A DNA stretch of 20,442 nt from Desulfobacula sp. (GTDB lineage Bacteria; Desulfobacterota; Desulfobacteria; Desulfobacterales; Desulfobacteraceae). Shown piece after piece: positions 7,861 through 13,295 of this stretch. The position numbers were made by a program, and so were the translations under genes. The stretch is taken from positions 1 to 20,442 of the forward strand of contig JABIYQ010000415.1 in the NCBI GenBank assembly GCA_018702715.1, in the 5' to 3' direction. How positions within the stretch are numbered: the stretch's first letter is position 1; each line of letters begins with the position of its first letter. The notes beneath the pieces were generated by a model. It worked only from the letters and a program-made list of their open reading frames with translations, did not search any database and was not told where the DNA came from.

Positions 7861-8337
7861 CTACAAAAGGTTACTGATATCCGGATGTAATTTAATCGTT
7901 TTGACAAACTGCTCGGTTCTGGCATCGTACCGTTTCTTAATGACATACAAAAGCCGTTGACTGATAATAAATCCCAAAGAATGATCCTGTTCCATCAGCT
8001 TTTTGATTTTAGATCCCCTGAATGAAAAAACCTCGCAGGGTTCAGCGCAAATGGCATCGGTTGAATACAGATCATTCTCCAGCATTGCTGACCAGCCAAA
8101 TGAAAATCCAGGTTTAATGGAACTCATGGAAACGGTCATCTTATCTGTTATTCTTTGTTCCAAAAGTACTTTACCCATTTTCAGCAAAAAAAGACGATCT
8201 GCTTTCTCTCTTTGTTGGAAAATAATTTCATTTTCATCAAAACGAAGCATCTCAGTAATGGGGATGAGGCTTTTAAGCATTTCATCAGATAAATACCCAA
8301 GCATGACAAATTGTTTTAAATCTTGTACAGTAATCAT
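7861..8337 (-). CDS. CRP-fold (cyclic nucleotide-binding-like) domain protein without DNA-binding domain
   Basis: This 158-residue soluble protein is a single cupin-like cNMP domain (about residues 10-120) with a C-terminal helical tail. There is no helix-turn-helix, so it is not a CRP/FNR transcription factor. ATG at 8337 is chosen over one nine codons upstream because GCAGGAG lies 7 bases before it. The phosphate-binding cassette region reads PGFSFGWSAM...YSTDA. The glutamate and arginine that hold cyclic nucleotides in CRP (GEL and RxA-like positions) are not evident, so it may bind another ligand or none. It sits between mrpC and mrpD, which are otherwise adjacent in related operons. A regulatory or docking role on the antiporter is inferred from position only. 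Confidence 0.8.
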   Translation of the reverse strand: MITVQDLKQFVMLGYLSDEMLKSLIPITEMLRFDENEIIFQQREKADRLFLLKMGKVLLEQRITDKMTVSMSSIKPGFSFGWSAMLENDLYSTDAICAEPCEVFSFRGSKIKKLMEQDHSLGFIISQRLLYVIKKRYDARTEQFVKTIKLHPDISNLL

Positions 8338-8410
8338 AGTCAGGCTCCTGCACGTTTCTACCATCTATCTTTTCTTTGTTTGTAACTATTCAGTTCTTAT
8401 GCTTGACGCC

Positions 8411-8480
8411 GCCCTGTCTGATGAATATTTTTTTTCGATGCTAAATGCTTAACCTCCTGAAAATATCCATCAGACAGGGC
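8411..8480 (-). promoter_or_regulatory. Long intercistronic hairpin with a Shine-Dalgarno-like loop
   Basis: Two 21-nt arms (8411-8431 and 8460-8480) are complementary with one G-U pair when read as minus-strand RNA. The 28-nt loop contains CAGGAGG in the transcript but no start codon at useful spacing. It lies in the 203-bp gap between mrpC and the CRP-fold gene, the largest gap in an otherwise packed operon. There is no U-tract after the stem, so it is not a standard terminator. It could be an RNA processing or stability element, or a CsrA-type GGA-in-loop target. Confidence 0.6.
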
Positions 8481-8540
8481 TTTGAGATAACCTCTTTTAA
8501 CGGACTGAACAATTACCTTTGTTTTTTAAAAATTCCTATT

Positions 8541-8960
8541 TTATTTTATAATTTTGTTATCCAAATCTACTGTCATTTGAAAAAGAACCTTATCTTCTTC
8601 AATGGTTCCGAAATCCTTGTAGATTTTTATTGCCATTGCCAAAGCCACCCCCAGTGTTGCCACTGCAACAACAATAGCGGTCAGCATGAGAACATGGGGC
8701 AATGGATTAATATAGTGAACAGCTTGTACCGCTTCATGGGCACCATGACCATTATGAAGTTCAAGGATAGGTATGGTTGCATCTTTTTTCGCGCCAATGG
8801 AGATAAAAAATAGAATGATAGCCGTCTGCAGGATATTCAGGCCTATTATTTTTTTCATATAATTGTTTTTTATAAAAATGCCATACATGCCCAGCAGCAT
8901 CAATATAATATAGACAAAATAATTAAGCCTATAAATGATGAATGTCAGCACATCATCCAT
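8541..8960 (-). CDS. mrpC: Multisubunit Na+/H+ antiporter subunit C (MrpC/NuoK-like)
   Basis: This 139-residue protein has three membrane helices typical of MrpC and NuoK. The signature segments MKKIIGLNILQTAIILFFI (35-53) and NPLPHVLMLTAIVVAVATLG (85-104) are both recognisable. MrpC is usually about 110-115 residues; the extra length is a histidine-containing loop (LHNGHGAHEAVQAVHY) and a C-terminal tail of about 25 residues. It begins 2 bp after the mrpB stop. It should form part of the membrane core between the MrpB/E-G sodium-path subunits and MrpD. Confidence 0.9.
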   Translation of the reverse strand: MDDVLTFIIYRLNYFVYIILMLLGMYGIFIKNNYMKKIIGLNILQTAIILFFISIGAKKDATIPILELHNGHGAHEAVQAVHYINPLPHVLMLTAIVVAVATLGVALAMAIKIYKDFGTIEEDKVLFQMTVDLDNKIIK

Positions 8961-8962
8961 TA

Positions 8963-9793
8963 TTAAAGCCCTTCATCATATTTTCCGGCTGACGCCAGGG
9001 TATAGTAAAGTAAGATCATTACAGCCATTACAGCCATACCAACCCCTATCTCCACTATTAATATGCCATGGGATCTTGCTGTAACAGGATCTGTACCCCA
9101 AAAGGGTGCCAAAGCACTGTAATCCAGAAAGTTGGATTTCAAAAACATGCACATGATCCCCGTACCTGCATAAATAAAAACACCCAGGGCACACATGAAA
9201 ACCGTGATCTTTTCACCCACCTGGCTGATAGCTAACCTAAGGTTAAATCCTATGGCAAAAAGAACAAGGGATGCACCTAAAATCACACCTCCCTGGAATC
9301 CGCCCCCAGGACTGTGATGCCCATGGGCAATTACATAGAGGGCAAAAACTTGAATAAAAGGGATAACCATCCTACAGGTCGTCCTGATAACCAAATCATA
9401 GGGAATCCATACAGAATCAATGCGTTCAAAATGATCGGAATCTTCCGGGGTTTTCCCCCCTTTTTCAATTCGCAGTGTAATTCCTGTTGGGATATGTCGA
9501 TACTTCCTTGATTCCGATCTAGTTGCTTTGAATGTTTTTAAAAGAAAAGTGCAGATAATACCGGCAGTAAAAATGACAATTGTTTCAAACATGGTATCAT
9601 ACCCTCTATAATCTGCCAGAACAGATGTTACAATATTGGGAACTGAGGTGTCTGCCATGGTATGTTCAATATAATAGGGGGACAAATGGCTGGAAGCGGG
9701 TGATAAAGGATCCCCCCAGACTGGAAAATCAAGAACACCATAAAATAAGAGACAGCCCATCAAAACAAATAAAATCAAGCCTGTTATTCTCAA
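8963..9793 (-). CDS. mrpB: Fused MbhE-like / MrpB antiporter subunit
   Basis: This 276-residue protein joins two units. Residues 1-90 resemble MbhE, the last part of MrpA, with the signature VPNIVTSVLADYRGYDTMFE at 51-70. Residues about 130-270 are an MnhB/MrpB domain with the signature HGHHSPGGGFQGGV at 157-170 and four membrane helices. The hydrophilic linker of about 40 residues should be cytoplasmic. In archaeal Mbh complexes these are separate proteins (MbhE and MbhF). It overlaps the MbhD-like gene by 4 bp (ATGA). Its role is in the cation-translocating half of the antiporter. Confidence 0.88.
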   Translation of the reverse strand: MRITGLILFVLMGCLLFYGVLDFPVWGDPLSPASSHLSPYYIEHTMADTSVPNIVTSVLADYRGYDTMFETIVIFTAGIICTFLLKTFKATRSESRKYRHIPTGITLRIEKGGKTPEDSDHFERIDSVWIPYDLVIRTTCRMVIPFIQVFALYVIAHGHHSPGGGFQGGVILGASLVLFAIGFNLRLAISQVGEKITVFMCALGVFIYAGTGIMCMFLKSNFLDYSALAPFWGTDPVTARSHGILIVEIGVGMAVMAVMILLYYTLASAGKYDEGL

Positions 9794-10035
9794 TTGTCAG
9801 TTCTCCTTGTCGTTCTAAGGACGGCAGACACGAACAATACAGTGCTGATTCCAGCTCCCACCGAGGCTTCGGTAAATGCCACGTCAACAGCTCCCATAAT
9901 TGCCCACAAAAGACACAGCATAAAACTATAAGCCCCAAACAAAATTGCAGCACCCAATAAGTCTCTGATAGCCAGGGCCCCGATCCCGAACAAGACAACA
10001 AGAATAAGAATGATCAATTCAATCTGCCAGATCAT
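9790..10035 (-). CDS. MbhD-like / MrpA C-terminal (DUF4040) subunit
   Basis: This 81-residue protein has two to three membrane helices and the DUF4040 signature DVAFTEASVGAGISTVLF at 51-68. The family corresponds to the segment of MrpA that follows its NuoL-like part, encoded as stand-alone MbhD in archaeal membrane hydrogenases. With the adjacent MbhE-MrpB fusion it supplies the MrpA C-terminal portion that a complete antiporter needs. It overlaps both neighbours by 4 bp. Confidence 0.88.
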   Translation of the reverse strand: MIWQIELIILILVVLFGIGALAIRDLLGAAILFGAYSFMLCLLWAIMGAVDVAFTEASVGAGISTVLFVSAVLRTTRRTDN

Positions 10036-10358
10036 ATTGAATCATCCTCAGATTTTTTCCATGGTGTAAGCCCTGCCCTGACACCGGCATCGACTATGGA
10101 ATGAATCGCTGTGGGACTGGTTATAAAAACAAACACAACAATGAGAATGATCTTTACAGAGGTGATAATAGCGGTAAGCGTTAAGGGGAGTATCGTATAC
10201 AATGCAAAGGCCGACATTGTAATGGCAAGACCGCCCGTATCCAGTTTGCCTGCCGGATGCAGCCGGGAATAAAAATCAGGAAATCTTATTATTCCAATGG
10301 ATCCACCTGCAAAAAAAATCAGGCCGCAGATCAACATGATCGTAATGATAATCGCCAT
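10032..10358 (-). CDS. mrpG: Multisubunit Na+/H+ antiporter subunit G
   Basis: This 108-residue protein with three membrane helices carries the MnhG signature GIIRFPDFYSRLHPAGKLD at about 22-40. It ends in a charged cytoplasmic tail. AAGGA lies about 11 bases upstream of the ATG. MrpE, F and G pack together at the cation-path end of the complex. It overlaps the MbhD-like gene by 4 bp and follows mrpF by 32 bp. Confidence 0.9.
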   Translation of the reverse strand: MAIIITIMLICGLIFFAGGSIGIIRFPDFYSRLHPAGKLDTGGLAITMSAFALYTILPLTLTAIITSVKIILIVVFVFITSPTAIHSIVDAGVRAGLTPWKKSEDDSI

Positions 10359-10390
10359 ATAATTAGAGTCCTTTTTCTTGCCCCAATATT

Positions 10391-10678
10391 TTATTTTTCT
10401 TGATTTTCATCATACAATCCCTTTTGTTTCTGGAAATACCGTGAAGCTGCCAGAACAGCTATAAAGTTCAGCATTGCATACGCCAGGGCAATATCCACAA
10501 ACATGTCCACGCGGTTGTATATCAAACCAATAAGTATCAACATCACAATGGTCTTGCTGCCAATGGCATTTACCCCTACCAGACGATCCAGAACAGTCGG
10601 GCCGACAAGAGATCGATAGGTGGGCAGCAGCATCAGAAGGCCTAAGAATATACCTGTATATATAAATATATTTCCCAT
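10391..10678 (-). CDS. mrpF: Multisubunit Na+/H+ antiporter subunit F
   Basis: This 95-residue protein has three membrane helices and the MrpF-type segment GPTVLDRLVGVNAIGSKTI (about 26-44) followed by VDMFVDIALAYAMLNFIA (57-74). The conserved aspartate in DRLVG and the DIALAYA helix are diagnostic. Its ATG overlaps the mrpE stop by one base (TAATG), so the two are translationally coupled. Confidence 0.9.
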   Translation of the reverse strand: MGNIFIYTGIFLGLLMLLPTYRSLVGPTVLDRLVGVNAIGSKTIVMLILIGLIYNRVDMFVDIALAYAMLNFIAVLAASRYFQKQKGLYDENQEK

Positions 10679-11256
10679 TATTCATCAAATACCTTTGCAA
10701 TCTTCTTTTCCATTGCACCCGGCAGGCCCTGGCCTGATTTGTCATCGATACAATGGACTGCAAATGTTCCCATTACATCGGCATGAATTGTAATTGTTCC
10801 CGGAGTAAGGGTAATTGAGTTGGCAAAGGTGGTACGGGAAATATTAGTTTTCAACCGGCTGTTAAACGTAATTATTTTAGGATTGATCAGGTCCATCATT
10901 CTTGGATGGAAGGTCAGATAAAGCAGATGTAAGTTTGCTATAAAAATTTGATTAAAAAGCCAGGGAAGATAACCGGCAAACTTGAGCCAGCATTTAAAAA
11001 GACCCGATGACAAGGCACGGGGGAATATCATCCGGCTACTGATTGCCGATACGATAAGACATGACGCACCTCCTAAGCTAAGATGAAAGGGATCAAATCT
11101 GCCTGAAAAAAGTATCCAGAAAAACCCCATAATGGTGAAGGTAAATAAAAACGTAGCCCAGGCAAATTGATTTTTTGATTTGCCTTTCAAAGGTCGTTTT
11201 TGATTTTTATCAGGGTGGCTATCTTTAACCCATGCCTTTTTTTTGTCAGTATCCAA
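10678..11256 (-). CDS. mrpE: Multisubunit Na+/H+ antiporter subunit E
   Basis: This is an MnhE-type subunit, recognisable by NSITLTPGTITI at 146-157, HADVMGTFAVHCID after it, and two N-terminal membrane helices. At 192 residues it is longer than the usual 160 or so because of a lysine-rich hydrophilic N-terminal extension (about residues 1-30). No ATG is available near the front; the likely start is TTG at 11256, with a G-rich GGGGG run about 10 bases upstream. It is the first gene of the antiporter operon. A weak promoter may lie upstream (-10-like TACTAT on the minus strand near 11286-11291), but read-through from the paralogue gene 62 bp upstream is also possible. Confidence 0.85.
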   Translation of the reverse strand: MDTDKKKAWVKDSHPDKNQKRPLKGKSKNQFAWATFLFTFTIMGFFWILFSGRFDPFHLSLGGASCLIVSAISSRMIFPRALSSGLFKCWLKFAGYLPWLFNQIFIANLHLLYLTFHPRMMDLINPKIITFNSRLKTNISRTTFANSITLTPGTITIHADVMGTFAVHCIDDKSGQGLPGAMEKKIAKVFDE

Positions 11257-11318
11257 TTATTGTAACCCCCAATATGACATTCGCATAGTAAATTTTTGGG
11301 TCATAAAACAACACAGAT

Positions 11319-11978
11319 TTAATCACTTATTTTTTGATAACTTGCCGATTTATACCCCTTTGTTTTTTGGATATGAAATGTAAGAATACGACTGCGATAA
11401 TTCTCAATCAGCCCTTTTAATTTCAATTTTGCCTTTTGAAATTTCTCGCTTTGCAGATTACCCATTAAATTATTGATATCCGATACTCTGCCTTCACAAA
11501 TTATTCCAGGCTCATTACCGATCAGGACCTCCCATTCGCCCGCAACTGATATGCCCAATTCGTTAAGAACTGGAAAATATTCATTGATGACAAACGCATC
11601 GTATTCATCCTTTTTTTGGGTCAGGACATTCCACATTTGATTGAATTTAATGGTATCTTTTCGGATATCCATTGTGTAAGAACCTATTTTGCCTGTGTTG
11701 ACAAGAATCTTTGTCTGATAATTTTTTACAAATTTGAGCAAATCCTGTTTTAAAATCTTATACTGTTTATTTTTTAAAGCCTTTTCAATTATATCCAAAT
11801 CGCCACTTACGTTCTCCAAAATTATTTCACTATATGCGCCAACGAGTACTGACCATAATGCGACTGTGTGGAGGCCCAGATTGTTCACACCGGGTATAAA
11901 TTTATCGATTATAAATTTCAAATATGCTTCATCCTTTCCTGGAATGACAGACCAAAAGTGGTTCAGTTTAACTGACAT
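11319..11978 (-). CDS. Unrecognised two-repeat protein, tandem paralogue 1
   Basis: This 219-residue soluble protein has no signal peptide or membrane helix. It consists of two similar halves. Residues 3-92 (KLNHFWSVIPGKDEAY... to KNYQTKIL) match residues 110-198 (KFNQMWNVLTQKKDEYD... to ENYRSRIL), sharing the order W-V, F-x-P, LG, W-VLxG, E, and NY-x-x-x-I-L. This alternating pattern of strands and amphipathic helices suggests two ferredoxin-like (dimeric alpha/beta-barrel, NIPSNAP-like) modules; the fold is an inference. The start has a strong AGAGGGGG ribosome site. It is closely similar to the gene upstream and has about 14 extra C-terminal residues (KTKGYKSASYQKIS). It lies 62 bp upstream of mrpE on the same strand. 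I cannot assign a function. Confidence 0.75.
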   Translation of the reverse strand: MSVKLNHFWSVIPGKDEAYLKFIIDKFIPGVNNLGLHTVALWSVLVGAYSEIILENVSGDLDIIEKALKNKQYKILKQDLLKFVKNYQTKILVNTGKIGSYTMDIRKDTIKFNQMWNVLTQKKDEYDAFVINEYFPVLNELGISVAGEWEVLIGNEPGIICEGRVSDINNLMGNLQSEKFQKAKLKLKGLIENYRSRILTFHIQKTKGYKSASYQKISD

Positions 11979-12004
11979 GACAAATCCCCCTCTTATTTGA
12001 ATTC

Positions 12005-12010
12005 ATTATA
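12005..12010 (-). promoter_or_regulatory. -10-like element upstream of paralogue 1
   Basis: TATAAT is read on the minus strand about 27-32 bp upstream of the start codon. The same place upstream of paralogue 2 has TATAGT (12744-12749), within an approximately 75-bp stretch that is strongly similar in both. No good TTGACA box lies at the right distance, so another sigma factor or an activator may be involved. Confidence 0.35.
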
Positions 12011-12099
12011 ATTCTTAAACATTGGATAGAATCCATAGCCAAACCCGGATTCTGCAGATTCGAATAATAGTATCAGATCAATATAGGCAAATATGTGGA

Positions 12100-12717
12100 T
12101 TAATTATCAATATAAAATGTAAGAATGCGGCTGCGATAATTTGCTATGTGACATTTTAATTTTCGGGTTACGTCTTGGAATTTCTTGCTTTGCAGATTCC
12201 TTATCAAGTTGTTAATATCAGAGACTCTCCCCTCACAAATTATTCCAGGCCCGCCTCCAATAAGGACCTCCCATTCGCCGGCAACAAATATTCCCAGTTC
12301 GTTAAGAACTGGGAAATATTCTTTAATCACAAACGCATCATATTCATCTTTTTTGTGACTCTGAACATTCCACATTTGATTGAATTTGATGGTGGTTTTA
12401 CTGATATCCACTGTGTACGAATCTATTTTACCGGTGTTGACTAGAACTTTTGTCTGATAATTTTTTACAAATTTGAACAAATCCCGTTTTAAAGACTTGT
12501 ATTGTTTATCCTTTAGTGCCTTTTCAATTATCTCTAAATCACTACTTGCATTTTCCAAAACGACTTCACTGTATGCTCCAACTAGTACTGACCATACTGC
12601 CACTGTTTGGAGACCCAGATTTTTAACATCAGGTATAAAAGTATTATTTATAAACTCCACACACGCTTCATCCCTTCCAGGAATGACTGACCAATAGTGG
12701 TTTAGCTTAACTGACAT
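12100..12717 (-). CDS. Unrecognised two-repeat protein, tandem paralogue 2
   Basis: This 205-residue protein is roughly three-quarters or more identical to paralogue 1 over its whole length and has the same two-half organisation (about residues 3-92 and 110-198). The most constant stretches are NHxWSVIPG, WSVLVGAYSE, EYFPVLNELGI, VAGEWEVLIG and PGIICEGRVSDINNL. A perfect AGGAGG lies 8 bases before the ATG. It ends at the family boundary, without the C-terminal extension of paralogue 1. The high conservation of both copies suggests recent duplication under selection. Function unknown; a small-ligand or heme-type barrel role would be speculation. Confidence 0.75.
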   Translation of the reverse strand: MSVKLNHYWSVIPGRDEACVEFINNTFIPDVKNLGLQTVAVWSVLVGAYSEVVLENASSDLEIIEKALKDKQYKSLKRDLFKFVKNYQTKVLVNTGKIDSYTVDISKTTIKFNQMWNVQSHKKDEYDAFVIKEYFPVLNELGIFVAGEWEVLIGGGPGIICEGRVSDINNLIRNLQSKKFQDVTRKLKCHIANYRSRILTFYIDN

Positions 12718-12743
12718 GGCAAATCCTCCTCTTATTTGAATTC

Positions 12744-12749
12744 ACTATA
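12744..12749 (-). promoter_or_regulatory. -10-like element upstream of paralogue 2
   Basis: TATAGT on the minus strand, equivalent to the TATAAT upstream of paralogue 1 and at the same distance from the start codon. It would give a short 5' leader. Confidence 0.3.
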
Positions 12750-12947
12750 AGTCTTAAACATTTACTATAATCCATAACCAAACCAAGATTCTACAGGTTT
12801 CCTTAAAAAATACTTTAGGTAAACATTTAAGGCGCTTTAAAACTATTTCATTTAGTACGATGGACTCAATATGAATTTAGAGAATTAGATTCGAATGATC
12901 GTATCAGTTCAAAACGAGCAAGGAAAAGAGAATTGCATATACTATTC

Positions 12948-12976
12948 ACAATAGCGGTACCTTTTTTACTTGTCAA
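12948..12976 (-). promoter_or_regulatory. Sigma-70-like promoter, distal, for paralogue 2
   Basis: A perfect -35 TTGACA (12976-12971), a 17-base spacer and a -10 TATTGT (12953-12948) are seen on the minus strand. It would give a 5' leader of about 220 nt before paralogue 2. No convincing open frame is visible in that leader. Confidence 0.4.
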
Positions 12977-13013
12977 GTCAAACATGAGTAACTCACAACT
13001 CATCCCAGAGCAT

Positions 13014-13069
13014 TATCCAGCCATTTATTAGTAATGGCACAATTGCCATTACTAATAAATGGCTGGATA
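13014..13069. repeat. Perfect inverted repeat, 26-bp arms, 4-nt loop
   Basis: Arms 13014-13039 and 13044-13069 are exactly complementary with the loop CAAT at 13040-13043. The arm sequence begins TATCCAGCCATTTATTAG. It is AT-rich, lacks a T-tract on either side and lies between two divergent transcription units, so a terminator is not expected. It ends 7 bp before the -35 box of the aro promoter. It may be an operator, a cruciform-forming element or a small non-autonomous mobile element. Confidence 0.9.
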
Positions 13070-13076
13070 GATTTCC

Positions 13077-13105
13077 TTGACTTAGGGAAAAATATGTGAT
13101 CTATT
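13077..13105 (+). promoter_or_regulatory. Promoter of the aro leader transcript
   Basis: A -35 TTGACT at 13077-13082, a 17-base spacer and a -10 TCTATT at 13100-13105 match the sigma-70 pattern at 5/6 and 4/6 positions. Transcription would begin near 13112, just ahead of the Shine-Dalgarno sequence (AGGAG, 13118-13122) of the leader peptide. Confidence 0.5.
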
Positions 13106-13128
13106 TGTGCCTTAATTAGGAGAAACAC

Positions 13129-13197
13129 ATGAATTTTTGCGTAACAGACAGATTTTATTTTTGGTATTATTATACGGGTCTGGCTGTTTTGCGCTAA
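13129..13197 (+). CDS. Aromatic-rich leader peptide of the aroF attenuator
   Basis: This 22-codon open frame has an excellent ribosome site: AGGAG six bases before the ATG. Codons 9-15 encode seven aromatic residues in a row (FYFWYYY), and F3 makes eight aromatics out of 22: three Phe, four Tyr and one Trp. The frame ends at TAA 13195-13197, sixteen bases before a Rho-independent terminator that stands ahead of DAHP synthase. This is the architecture of trpL/pheL-type attenuators: low charged Phe, Tyr or Trp tRNA stalls the ribosome in the aromatic run and prevents termination. The peptide itself should have no other function. Chance is very unlikely given the ribosome site, composition, position and downstream gene. 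Confidence 0.9.
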   Translation: MNFCVTDRFYFWYYYTGLAVLR

Positions 13198-13235
13198 TTT
13201 TTATTTTTAAACAAAAGCCGCAGGCAGCAAAAGCC
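13182..13235 (+). promoter_or_regulatory. Candidate antiterminator structure of the aroF attenuator
   Basis: Leader bases GGC (13182-13184) and TTTTGC plus GC (13187-13194) can pair with GC (13224-13225), GCAAAA (13227-13232) and GCC (13233-13235). This consumes the loop and part of both arms of the terminator, so the two structures exclude each other. A ribosome stalled in the aromatic run (13153-13173) leaves the left side free; one that reaches the stop codon covers it. Pairing was worked out by eye and includes a 2-nt and a 1-nt bulge. Confidence 0.55.
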
Positions 13236-13247
13236 TGCGGCTTTTTT
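13213..13247 (+). terminator. Rho-independent terminator of the aroF attenuator
   Basis: Stem GCCGCAGGC (13217-13225) with GCCTGCGGC (13233-13241), loop AGCAAAA, extended by AAAA/TTTT and followed by TTTTTTGTTTT. It stands 48 bp ahead of the aroF start and no plus-strand gene other than the leader peptide precedes it. It therefore acts as a conditional terminator of the leader rather than the end of an upstream gene. Confidence 0.92.
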
Positions 13248-13295
13248 GTTTTGGGCTGTTGACTTTTGCATCTAATCCCGGCAAAGGAAAAAGCA

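Noticed and set aside
7861..8337. CRP/FNR-type transcription factor
   Set aside because: The protein ends after the sensor domain and its helical tail; there is no helix-turn-helix.
8411..8480. Rho-independent terminator after mrpC
   Set aside because: The loop is 28 nt and no T-tract follows the stem in the direction of transcription.
1014..10678. Complex I (NADH dehydrogenase) operon
   Set aside because: Only NuoL/M/N/K-like membrane subunits are present, and MrpE, MrpF, MrpG, MbhD and MrpB families identify an Mrp/Mbh-type system. No NuoA, B, C, D, H, I or E-G gene occurs.
1014..11256. Membrane-bound hydrogenase or sulfane reductase (Mbh/Mbs) cluster
   Set aside because: The antiporter block has the Mbh order, but no NiFe large or small subunit, ferredoxin-like or MbhM-type gene is present in the window.
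11273..11305. Inverted repeat TATGAC-N21-GTCATA ahead of mrpE
   Set aside because: Arms are only 6 bp with a long spacer, compatible with chance in AT-rich DNA.
12984..13003. Dyad ATGAGT-N8-ACTCAT
   Set aside because: Six-base arms in AT-rich intergenic DNA; no supporting context.
13213..13247. Ordinary terminator of an upstream gene
   Set aside because: No plus-strand gene lies upstream except the leader peptide, and the nearest genes on that side are transcribed away.
13106..13295. T-box or other tRNA/metabolite riboswitch upstream of aroF
   Set aside because: The leader is short, has no T-box-like sequence or multi-stem structure, and contains a translated aromatic-rich frame with its own ribosome site that explains control.
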